Shown: piece by piece, positions 1 through 6,459 of the stretch
How positions within the stretch are numbered: the first letter of the stretch is position 1
Layout: every line of letters begins with the position of its first letter
Origin: Oscillospiraceae bacterium
GTDB taxonomy: Bacteria > Bacillota > Clostridia > Oscillospirales > Ruminococcaceae
Length of the DNA stretch: 10,657 bases
Reading direction: 5' to 3'
Assembly: GCA_900765125.1 (NCBI GenBank)
Contig: CAAFQL010000020.1
Span: forward strand, 1-10,657
Program-made: the position numbers and the translations under genes
The notes under the pieces: generated by a model
Told to the model about the DNA's origin: nothing
Databases searched by the model: none
Seen by the model: only the letters and a program-made list of their open reading frames with translations

Positions 1-1
1 A

Positions 2-154
2 CGTGTTCTCGGAGCTTGTTCTGACGAATGCGTCATAGACCTTTCAAATGCGCCTGAATACAAAGTGGGAGATCTAATTAAGTTCAGACTTGAATACAAT
101 GCTCTTATGACATTATTTTCCGGAAGCTTTTTTCAGAAAAAATATATTGAATAA
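2..154 (+). CDS. C-terminal end of a probable PLP-dependent amino-acid racemase (alanine/ornithine racemase-like), 5' truncated
   Basis: An open frame enters from the left edge and gives 50 residues before a TAA stop at 152-154. The visible part contains R-V-L-G-A-C-S-D-E, then V-I-D-L, then P-E-Y-K-V-G-D-L-I-K-F-R-L-E-Y-N-A-L. This matches my memory of the C-terminal beta domain of fold-III alanine/ornithine racemase-like enzymes, which end in a similar pattern (VLGASSDH, a short beta strand, YKVGD, a Y-x-A-L stretch). Such enzymes interconvert L- and D-amino acids in the cytosol using pyridoxal phosphate. The PLP lysine and most of the barrel lie outside the window, so activity cannot be judged. 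Codon use is like the neighbours. A strong hairpin terminator follows six bases after the stop. The family call rests on a short tail and is moderately secure; that this is a coding 3' end is more secure. Confidence 0.68.
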   Translation, partial: RVLGACSDECVIDLSNAPEYKVGDLIKFRLEYNALMTLFSGSFFQKKYIE

Positions 155-159
155 CGATA

Positions 160-191
160 AAAACCACGGCTTTCATATTAGCCGTGGTTTT
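160..191. terminator. Bidirectional intrinsic terminator between converging genes
   Basis: AAAACCACGGCT (160-171) pairs perfectly with AGCCGTGGTTTT (180-191) around an 8-base loop. The 12-bp stem is flanked by T-rich sequence on both strands. It lies between the racemase stop (154, plus strand) and the end of the dockerin gene (198, minus strand), so it can end both transcripts. Confidence 0.9.
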
Positions 192-197
192 GTTGTT

Positions 198-3065
198 TTA
201 TAAGCTTGCTAAACTTCTTGCATAGATAGTCAGAATCTGAGTTGCATCTAAAATAGTTATTTCTCCGTCACCGTCAATATCAGCTGCTTTTTTCTGAGAA
301 TCGGTGTATTCATCTATAGAAAGTCCAGCTATATTTCTTGCGTAAATCGTAAGGGCAGCTGTTGCATCTGATATATCAATTTCGCCGTCACCATCAACAT
401 CGCCGGACAAAATTTCGGGCTCAGGTTTTACTTCAAGTTTTGTTTCATATGTACCATTTCCATCTTGATCAACTGCTGCACCAATTGTATATTCGTCAAT
501 TTCATACAAGTAAACTTTAGTATATTCTGTGGTGAACGCAGCTTCTGCTTTAATATCATCATTAAATACACTTACAACGATGTTCTGAAGATTCTCGCCA
601 CTGAGAAAATAACCACCATCTGTCTGCTCAAGAATTACCTTATCTGCATTGCTTCCAGAGAGTTCTATACCATACCAGTCTGTCTCATAATAGCCCTCAT
701 CGTAAATCATACGAATAGTATAATCTGCAAATTCACCTGATACGGAGACATAACCACTCTTATCAAAGGTGATATCACTGCCAGCCTCAGAACTTGCATT
801 AAACAGACAACTTTCATATTCAATAGATAGATCCATTGGAGAAGGATTATCCTGACACACGCTATAGCCTGCATCTGCATCCATCAGAAGATAACCATTC
901 ACGCCCTCACTCTCACCGCCTAAGAAGTAAAATTTATCCGCAATAATATCTCCTGCTGCAGAATTCATATGGCTGATTGTATCGCCATTTCGCTGCACTT
1001 TCTGTACAGAGTGATCAGAATCAACTTCATTTGCCTGCAAGCATGCAATATAATTCTCAATTTCTGTATAGTTTCCTGTACCCGAGAGATATCCACCCTG
1101 ATTGATTTCTGAAATGTTGTCTCCTACATAGTTAAAAACCGAACCTTTCGAAGAAGCAATGGCACTGTAAGCAGGGATATTCCAGTTGTAGGTACTTGTG
1201 TTGAAATAGATACAATATCTGGAATTGTAAGACATAGAACAATTAGGGTCAAGAATCTGAATCTGGCCTTGATAGGTTACGCCATCCCATGTCCAGCTGC
1301 CATAATTAACATCATAGGCAACTACGGCATGACCACCCCAGTCACTGTCCTTATATCCAACCAGCACTGGAGAGCCGTCTGACAGATTTGAAATAATTGC
1401 ATTGATATTGGTGCTGTGACTTCGCAAAGGAACTGTACGATACTGCTGCTGAATAACATCCTTTACCTGCAGAAGCTGATAGTAATTGACAAGCGACTCC
1501 ACATTGGAATTCTGAGACGGATTATCCATTTTATAAAGGCAGTCCGCACTACTTGTCCAGTTTGAATACGGCAACAGCCCTGCATTAGCTAAAACCACAA
1601 GAGAAGACATTCCATAGCAAGAACCACCCCATTTATTATTCTTCCATTTCTGTACAGTATACCACTGTGAATTGGTAAGATTGGAACGCAGTTTATCTAG
1701 ATAAAATGAACTGATATATGTGTTACTATGAGTAAAATAATTACGGCTGTTGTTGAAATTCCAGTTGTCAACACCCCATGTGATAGAATCTGGAGTAACT
1801 TCTTTAGTAGTTGTTGTTATTGTGGCTGTAGTAGTAGTTTTCAATGTAGTAGTTGTAGTTCTTAAGGTAGTTGTAGTAATTTGTGTTGTAGTAGTTGCTG
1901 TCGTTGTAGTACTGCTGTTGATTGGTATGAAAGTTCTGCTATATTTTTCTGCATAAGTCTGAGCTGTTGAACTGTCGTATCCGTGGATTGTTGTATTTTC
2001 ATGGAAGGTATATGAATCATCAGTTATTTCACAATCTGGATTTTTTATTGTTGCACTAGTCAATTCACTGCAATAGAAAGCTGCAAGACCTATTTTTTTA
2101 ACAGAAATTGGTATTGATAATGATGATATTTTACAGCCAGAAAAAGCATCCTCCAGTATTTCTACAGTTCCATTTGGAATCTGCAAGTCATCAAAAACAG
2201 CATAAGAATTACTAAATGCATATTCACCTATTCTAGTTATGCTGTCTGGAAGCTGAATATGTTCCAAATGTGAAAAGAAAAAAGCTCCGTTTCCTATTTC
2301 AGTAACTGACTCAGGGATAGAATAACTGGTAATATCTTTTTTAGATATTGGATAGTATAGCAACACTGTTTTATCTTTATTAAAAAGAATTCCATCCTCA
2401 GAAGAATAATAAGGGTTATCATCTGGAACATTAACAGCTAGTATATTATCAAAATTTCCCATGCGCCCATACCAATTTTTCACCTCATTTGTATTCTTTC
2501 CTATGTTTACTGTAATCGGCTGCTTACACTGAAATTTATTAAGATTTATACTTGTGATATTGTCAGACAACGTAATTTCTGTATAATTATTTATATCATC
2601 AAATATATTATCTGATAAGCCTTTTACATTATCAGGTACTATCAGTTTTCCGCTGCCGTTGCATTTGTATAATATATTATCACCTATTATAATCATATTC
2701 CCAGTAAATGCATTTATCCAGGGGGTGTTATAAAAGGCGTGTCTGCCTATATCTGAAACTGTATCCGAAATTGTGACGTTTGCTAAGTTTATACACTCTG
2801 AAAAAGCATTCTCACCTATACTAGTAACCGGAAAGCCATCTATTTCGGCAGGAATATCAACAGATGTAACAGACTCATCACAACCTGTTATTTTAATCGT
2901 GCCATCTTCTAAAATAAAATACTCCAAATCACCATAAATCTTCTTCTGAATCTGCTGATTCTCATGAACAGACTCCATCGCTTCTGCCATCAGTGCAGAC
3001 ATCACACCTGTAACACCTATAGCACAGGAAATAACAGTCGCTAAAATTTGTTTAATCCTCTTCAT
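198..3065 (-). CDS. Secreted LRR (BspA-type) / papain-like cysteine peptidase-like protein with C-terminal dockerin
   Basis: The protein has 955 residues. A signal peptide is visible at residues 1-29: basic MKRIK, a hydrophobic core, then A-E-A. BspA/LRR_5 repeats span about 55-380, with recurring I-G-x-x-A-F and S-I-P / L-P-D-S-I units, and end in an A-x-x-Y-A-E-K cap. A Thr-rich linker follows (about 385-420). A papain/C39-like module spans about 430-665: Cys483 in G-G-S-C-Y-G-M, His579 in W-G-G-H-A-V, and Asp606/Asn608 in I-L-D-P-N, in the Cys-His-Asp/Asn order. An unassigned beta-rich region (about 690-885) precedes a dockerin (888-955) with two D-x-D-G-D-G calcium loops, each followed by L-T-I-Y-A-R. 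Family knowledge: dockerins anchor proteins to cohesins of cell-surface cellulosomes, and dockerin-linked papain-like modules are known from R. flavefaciens. I infer an exported, scaffold-bound peptidase or binding protein. The start has a GAGG site (3074-3077) 8 bases upstream. It is the last gene of the tex operon. Confidence 0.88.
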   Translation of the reverse strand: MKRIKQILATVISCAIGVTGVMSALMAEAMESVHENQQIQKKIYGDLEYFILEDGTIKITGCDESVTSVDIPAEIDGFPVTSIGENAFSECINLANVTISDTVSDIGRHAFYNTPWINAFTGNMIIIGDNILYKCNGSGKLIVPDNVKGLSDNIFDDINNYTEITLSDNITSINLNKFQCKQPITVNIGKNTNEVKNWYGRMGNFDNILAVNVPDDNPYYSSEDGILFNKDKTVLLYYPISKKDITSYSIPESVTEIGNGAFFFSHLEHIQLPDSITRIGEYAFSNSYAVFDDLQIPNGTVEILEDAFSGCKISSLSIPISVKKIGLAAFYCSELTSATIKNPDCEITDDSYTFHENTTIHGYDSSTAQTYAEKYSRTFIPINSSTTTTATTTTQITTTTLRTTTTTLKTTTTATITTTTKEVTPDSITWGVDNWNFNNSRNYFTHSNTYISSFYLDKLRSNLTNSQWYTVQKWKNNKWGGSCYGMSSLVVLANAGLLPYSNWTSSADCLYKMDNPSQNSNVESLVNYYQLLQVKDVIQQQYRTVPLRSHSTNINAIISNLSDGSPVLVGYKDSDWGGHAVVAYDVNYGSWTWDGVTYQGQIQILDPNCSMSYNSRYCIYFNTSTYNWNIPAYSAIASSKGSVFNYVGDNISEINQGGYLSGTGNYTEIENYIACLQANEVDSDHSVQKVQRNGDTISHMNSAAGDIIADKFYFLGGESEGVNGYLLMDADAGYSVCQDNPSPMDLSIEYESCLFNASSEAGSDITFDKSGYVSVSGEFADYTIRMIYDEGYYETDWYGIELSGSNADKVILEQTDGGYFLSGENLQNIVVSVFNDDIKAEAAFTTEYTKVYLYEIDEYTIGAAVDQDGNGTYETKLEVKPEPEILSGDVDGDGEIDISDATAALTIYARNIAGLSIDEYTDSQKKAADIDGDGEITILDATQILTIYARSLASL
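201..404 (-). other. Dockerin type I module (two EF-hand-like repeats)
   Basis: Residues 888-955 of the 955-aa protein. Each repeat starts with a calcium loop (D-V-D-G-D-G-E-I-D and D-I-D-G-D-G-E-I-T) and continues into a helix with S/L-D-A-T and L-T-I-Y-A-R. The near-identical helices give the two-fold symmetry that often lets dockerins bind cohesin in two orientations. The putative cohesin-recognition positions are Asp-Ala-Thr in both repeats. Confidence 0.95.
1806..1914 (-). repeat. Thr-rich low-complexity interdomain linker
   Basis: About 36 residues made almost only of Thr (ACT/ACA/ACC codons), broken by single A, Q-I, L-R, L-K and A-T-I. It joins the LRR domain to the peptidase-like module. 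Such linkers are usual between modules of ruminococcal cellulosomal proteins and are often glycosylated. The repetitive DNA is prone to slippage, so its length may vary between strains. Confidence 0.85.
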
Positions 3066-3084
3066 AATAACAACCTCACTTTAC

Positions 3085-5256
3085 TTATTTTTTATCCTTA
3101 GGCGCATCAGAACGCATAGTCAGTGCGATACGCTTTATCTTCAAATCAACGTCAAGCACACGAACCTTTACAACATCGCCTACTTTTACAACATCGAGAG
3201 GATGTTTTACACGGCGGTTGGAAAGCTGAGATATATGTACAAGTCCGTCCTCATGAACGCCTATATCCACAAAGCAGCCAAAATCTATTACATTACGTAC
3301 CGTTCCCACAAGTTCCATGCCCGGTTTCAGGTCTTTCATCTCCATAATATCTCCACTTCTCATAAGCGGCGGAGGAAGTTCATCACGAGGGTCACGTCCA
3401 GGCTTTGCAAGTTCCTTTACAATATCCTTTACCGTTGGAACACCTATTCCTGCGTTATCTGCAATTATATCCAGTCCCTGCTTCTCTATCAAAGACGAAA
3501 TATCACCTAATCCCGTACCAGAAAGATCAGAAAGCGTAAATCCGCACTGGCTGAGAATTTTCTTTGCCGCATCATAGCTCTCCGGATGTACTGCTGTGTT
3601 GTCAAGAGGATTTTTAGCGCCTGGTACTCTCAGAAATCCCGCACATTGTTCAAATGCTTTTGGCCCCAGTTTAGCTACCTTTTTAAGCTGCTTTCTGTCT
3701 GTAAATGCACCGTTTTCGCTTCTGTATGATACTATATTCTTTGCAATAGTCTGATTGATACCTGCAATATGAGAAAGAAGTGAAAATGAAGCTGTATTCA
3801 GATCAACACCTACATGATTTACACAGTCCTCCACAACTCCGTCAAGGGCTGCTTTTAGTTCATTTTTAGGCATATCGTGCTGATATTGACCAACGCCTAT
3901 TGCCTGAGGATCAATTTTCACAAGTTCTGCAAGTGGATCCTGTAAACGTCTTGCAATAGATACTGCACTTCTCAATGATACGTCATATTCTGGAAATTCT
4001 TCTGCTGCAAGTTTAGATGCTGAATAAACAGACGCTCCTGCTTCTGATACTACCATATAGGCAGCTTCATGAGGAATACTTTTCAGAATATCCGCAACAA
4101 CAGCTTCCGCTTCTCTGGACGCTGTTCCGTTTCCTATTGAAACAGCTGTTACATAGTACTTGTTTATCATTCTGCGGATAGTTTCCTTACCCTGCTCCAT
4201 TTTTGCACCTTCGCCTATAGTTATGTATGCTACGCCTGTATCGAGCACTTTGCCTGTAGCGTCAACAACAGCAAGCTTACAGCCTGTACGATAACCAGGA
4301 TCCACGCCTAAAACAGTTCTGTTTTTCAGCGGTGCGCCCATGAGAAGCTGCCTTAAATTAGATGCAAATACCTTTATAGCTGCTTCTGATGCAGTTTCTG
4401 TAAGTTCACGTCTTACCTCACGCTCTACTGCCGGGAAAAGCAATCTGAAAAATGCGTCCTCTGCTGCTTCTTTTACAAGTTCGCCGCAAGGGCTATTATT
4501 CTTAACGAATTTGCGTATCATAACAGCTTCGCCCTTGCCTTCAGGAAGTGCAATACTTACTTTAAGAACATTCTCACGTTCTCCTCTGTCAAGAGCAAGT
4601 ATTCTGTGCCCCACGAGCTTTTCAACAGGCTCGCTGTAATCATAATACATTTGATAAGGCGTTTCAGTCTCCGGATCTGCTGCTTTTGAATAAATCGTTC
4701 CAGAAAGCTGTGTGAATTTTCTCATCTGTTTACGAAGATCAGCATTATTTGCCATTTCTTCGGCAAGAATATCCTTAGCTCCCTGAATTGCTTCATCAAT
4801 ACTGCCAACAGCAAGCTCTTCATTTATAAATTCCTGTGCTTCCTTTTCAGGATCTGTACTGCTATTCTGCTCCATTATAATACGTGCAAGTGGTTCAAGT
4901 CCCTTTGCAATAGCCGATGAGGCTCTTGTCTTTCTTTTGGGACGATATGGAAGATACAGATCTTCAGCCTCAACAAGAGTTTCTGCATTCTGAATTTTCT
5001 CATGCAGTTCTTCTGTAAGCTTACCCTGACCGTCTATTGCAGTTATTATTTCTTCCTTACGGGCTTCAAGCTTTCTGAGGTATTGAAGTCTTGTATCAAG
5101 TTCACGTAGTACCTGATCATCAAGAGAACCTGTAACTTCCTTTCGGTATCTTGCAATAAATGGAATAGTTTTTCCATCGTCCAAAAGCTCTACTGCACGA
5201 TCTACCTGTTCTGCTCTTAACTTTAATTCTTCCGCAATTTTATTGTTAATGTTCAT
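3085..5256 (-). CDS. tex: Tex family RNA-binding transcription accessory protein
   Basis: The 723 residues match the usual Tex length (about 720-780). The N-terminal helical Tex domain covers about 1-200, including G-K-T-I-P-F-I-A-R-Y-R-K-E near 28-40 and L-Y-L-P-Y-R-P-K near 100-107. A YqgF/RNase H-like domain starts at L-G-V-D-P-G-Y-R-T-G (316-325) and runs to about 440. Helix-hairpin-helix elements follow at about 490-545 (S-H-I-A-G-I-N and L-G-P-K-A-F-E-Q-C-A-G-F). An S1 domain lies at about 643-716 (G-C-F-V-D-I-G near 660-666). Family knowledge: Tex is a cytosolic nucleic-acid-binding protein related to Spt6, linked to transcription and RNA metabolism. The chosen ATG has an AAAGGAG site (5269-5275), but at 12 bases it is farther away than usual. 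It is the middle gene of a three-gene minus-strand operon. All domains are intact. Confidence 0.97.
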   Translation of the reverse strand: MNINNKIAEELKLRAEQVDRAVELLDDGKTIPFIARYRKEVTGSLDDQVLRELDTRLQYLRKLEARKEEIITAIDGQGKLTEELHEKIQNAETLVEAEDLYLPYRPKRKTRASSAIAKGLEPLARIIMEQNSSTDPEKEAQEFINEELAVGSIDEAIQGAKDILAEEMANNADLRKQMRKFTQLSGTIYSKAADPETETPYQMYYDYSEPVEKLVGHRILALDRGERENVLKVSIALPEGKGEAVMIRKFVKNNSPCGELVKEAAEDAFFRLLFPAVEREVRRELTETASEAAIKVFASNLRQLLMGAPLKNRTVLGVDPGYRTGCKLAVVDATGKVLDTGVAYITIGEGAKMEQGKETIRRMINKYYVTAVSIGNGTASREAEAVVADILKSIPHEAAYMVVSEAGASVYSASKLAAEEFPEYDVSLRSAVSIARRLQDPLAELVKIDPQAIGVGQYQHDMPKNELKAALDGVVEDCVNHVGVDLNTASFSLLSHIAGINQTIAKNIVSYRSENGAFTDRKQLKKVAKLGPKAFEQCAGFLRVPGAKNPLDNTAVHPESYDAAKKILSQCGFTLSDLSGTGLGDISSLIEKQGLDIIADNAGIGVPTVKDIVKELAKPGRDPRDELPPPLMRSGDIMEMKDLKPGMELVGTVRNVIDFGCFVDIGVHEDGLVHISQLSNRRVKHPLDVVKVGDVVKVRVLDVDLKIKRIALTMRSDAPKDKK

Positions 5257-5280
5257 ATTGATAATTTACTCCTTTATTTT

Positions 5281-6246
5281 TTATTGAAGTGCAAGACCCG
5301 ATGAATCATATCTGAAACTGTCATAGCTGCGAAGAAGAAGTGCCGCTAATTTCTGTGAAGAAATACTTTCAAAGTCAGTATCGCTTATCCATTCGTATTG
5401 TAGTTTCAAGTTAGTAAGTCTGTTTGAAAGCTCATCTTGTCTCTTAATAAAATCCTGCCTGTTTATATCGTGACGGCTCTGTTCTTCATCGTAATATTCA
5501 TAGCTGTATATTCCGTCTGAAAGCGTCTCATTTAAATAATATTCCTTGAAAATCTGATTTTCATGTATATAGAAACAGCCTAAAGCCGATATGTTGCCGT
5601 TCTCACCTTTACGGTAATCTGTAGAAAAATAAAGCATTTCCTTCGTATCCGGCGCATAGCAAAGAGAAAGACCGGAATCTATATCAAAAAAGCCCTCTGT
5701 TTCATCATAGTCTATAGGTATTCTGTCAAGAGTGCAGTTTCGCACACGAAATGCCATTATATTTGTAACAAAAGTTTCAGTATCATAGGAAATGCTTATA
5801 AGTTCAGGGCTGCCGTCGAAGTCTGTATCAAGAAAACAACAGGCATTATATCCATTTTCAGGTTTTTCAGGAAGCCACTCACTTCGGCGCTTTACGAGCA
5901 TCATAACTATATCCTCCGAAGAATACACGATATTCTGAGCATCCGGAACAGCCACTGAAGCAGTTTTGAGCTTCCATGCATATATTCCGGAAATCACTCC
6001 TGCAAGTATGCATATTTCCATAAAAACCATAAATATACGCAAAAAGTTCCTTTTCATTCTCTTGCTGAAAAAGGTACTTCCCTGATCAGTCTCTTCATTT
6101 GAATTACCTGAATTAGACTTATTAAAGACAGGCATTGCCGGCAATTCACTCCAGCGCAAAATATCTGCGTCAGTTTTTTCATATCCACAGAATCTGCACA
6201 CTGAAAATTTATTCTCAATTTTCTGACCGCACCTAGGACAAACCAT
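5281..6246 (-). CDS. Zinc-ribbon, single-pass membrane protein with extracytoplasmic DxDxDG domain, unknown function
   Basis: The protein has 321 residues. An N-terminal zinc ribbon uses C3-x2-C6 and C17-x2-C20, the common zinc_ribbon_2 type that starts with M-x-C-P-x-C-G. A polar linker follows (about 30-60), then basic K-R-M-K-R and one transmembrane helix at about 69-91. The remaining 230 residues should lie outside the membrane, with the ribbon inside (positive-inside rule). The outer domain has an F-L-D-T-D-F-D-G-S-P-E-L-I motif (138-150), a calcium-loop-like D-x-D-x-D-G seen in many uncharacterised exported ruminococcal proteins, and beta strands rich in aromatics. I do not recognise a specific function. 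The start is supported by AAAGGAG 7 bases upstream of the ATG and a promoter at 6285-6314. It is the first gene of the operon with tex, 24 bases away. Confidence 0.88.
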   Translation of the reverse strand: MVCPRCGQKIENKFSVCRFCGYEKTDADILRWSELPAMPVFNKSNSGNSNEETDQGSTFFSKRMKRNFLRIFMVFMEICILAGVISGIYAWKLKTASVAVPDAQNIVYSSEDIVMMLVKRRSEWLPEKPENGYNACCFLDTDFDGSPELISISYDTETFVTNIMAFRVRNCTLDRIPIDYDETEGFFDIDSGLSLCYAPDTKEMLYFSTDYRKGENGNISALGCFYIHENQIFKEYYLNETLSDGIYSYEYYDEEQSRHDINRQDFIKRQDELSNRLTNLKLQYEWISDTDFESISSQKLAALLLRSYDSFRYDSSGLALQ

Positions 6247-6284
6247 AGAGCCACTCCTTTCTTACAGCTGACACCAAGGTTTAC

Positions 6285-6314
6285 ATTATATATGATAGTA
6301 TAACATACCGTCAA
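6285..6314 (-). promoter_or_regulatory. Sigma-A-type promoter for the zinc-ribbon/tex/dockerin operon
   Basis: On the minus strand TTGACG (6314-6309) is followed after 18 bases by TATAAT (6290-6285). Transcription would start near 6278, leaving a leader of about 32 bases with an AAAGGAG site before the ATG at 6246. No promoter or terminator is evident between the three genes downstream. Confidence 0.72.
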
Positions 6315-6360
6315 ATAATTTGCAAGCACTTTATTTACCCTGATTCAAGCCAATTTGCAG

Positions 6361-6382
6361 TTACACAATATATATTGTGAAA
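6361..6382. promoter_or_regulatory. Palindromic candidate operator in the divergent intergenic region
   Basis: CACAATATATATTGTG (6364-6379) is a perfect 16-bp palindrome. With one mismatched pair it extends to 22 bp (6361-6382). It sits 10 bases upstream of the -35 of the murT-like promoter, a position where a regulator could bind. AT-rich perfect palindromes also occur by chance, and it has no T-tract to act as a terminator. No regulator is assigned. Confidence 0.4.
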
Positions 6383-6389
6383 AATTCTA

Positions 6390-6418
6390 TTGACTTTTTT
6401 CAGTATATCTGTTATACT
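6390..6418 (+). promoter_or_regulatory. Sigma-A-type promoter for the murT/gatD-like operon
   Basis: TTGACT (6390-6395), a 17-base spacer, then TATACT (6413-6418). Start of transcription is expected near 6425, giving a leader of about 35 bases to the ATG at 6460. AT-rich sequence and the palindrome lie directly upstream. Confidence 0.8.
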
Positions 6419-6459
6419 CAAAAGTAATGAAAATTTAAATAAATGAAAGTTGTGTGATT

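Noticed and set aside
1750..1956. Plus-strand open frame encoding a Val-rich 68-residue peptide
   Set aside because: It is the antisense of the Thr codon run in the dockerin protein's linker. Poly-Val arises from ACN codons read backwards, and the gene on the other strand is clearly real.
6054..6329. Minus-strand frame of 91 codons overlapping the start of the zinc-ribbon gene
   Set aside because: It runs through the -10 promoter box and the zinc-ribbon coding start in another frame. It has no good ribosome site and no recognisable motif.
6363..6380. NrdR-box reading of the palindrome
   Set aside because: The half-sites resemble the NrdR consensus as I remember it, but the centre is 2 bp longer than the fixed 16-bp box. 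There is no second tandem box and no nrd gene nearby.
6443..6457. Four-codon upstream frame (M-K-V-V-stop) overlapping the murT-like leader
   Set aside because: It lacks a ribosome binding site, and such tiny frames are common by chance in AT-rich leaders. There are no attenuator-like stems around it.
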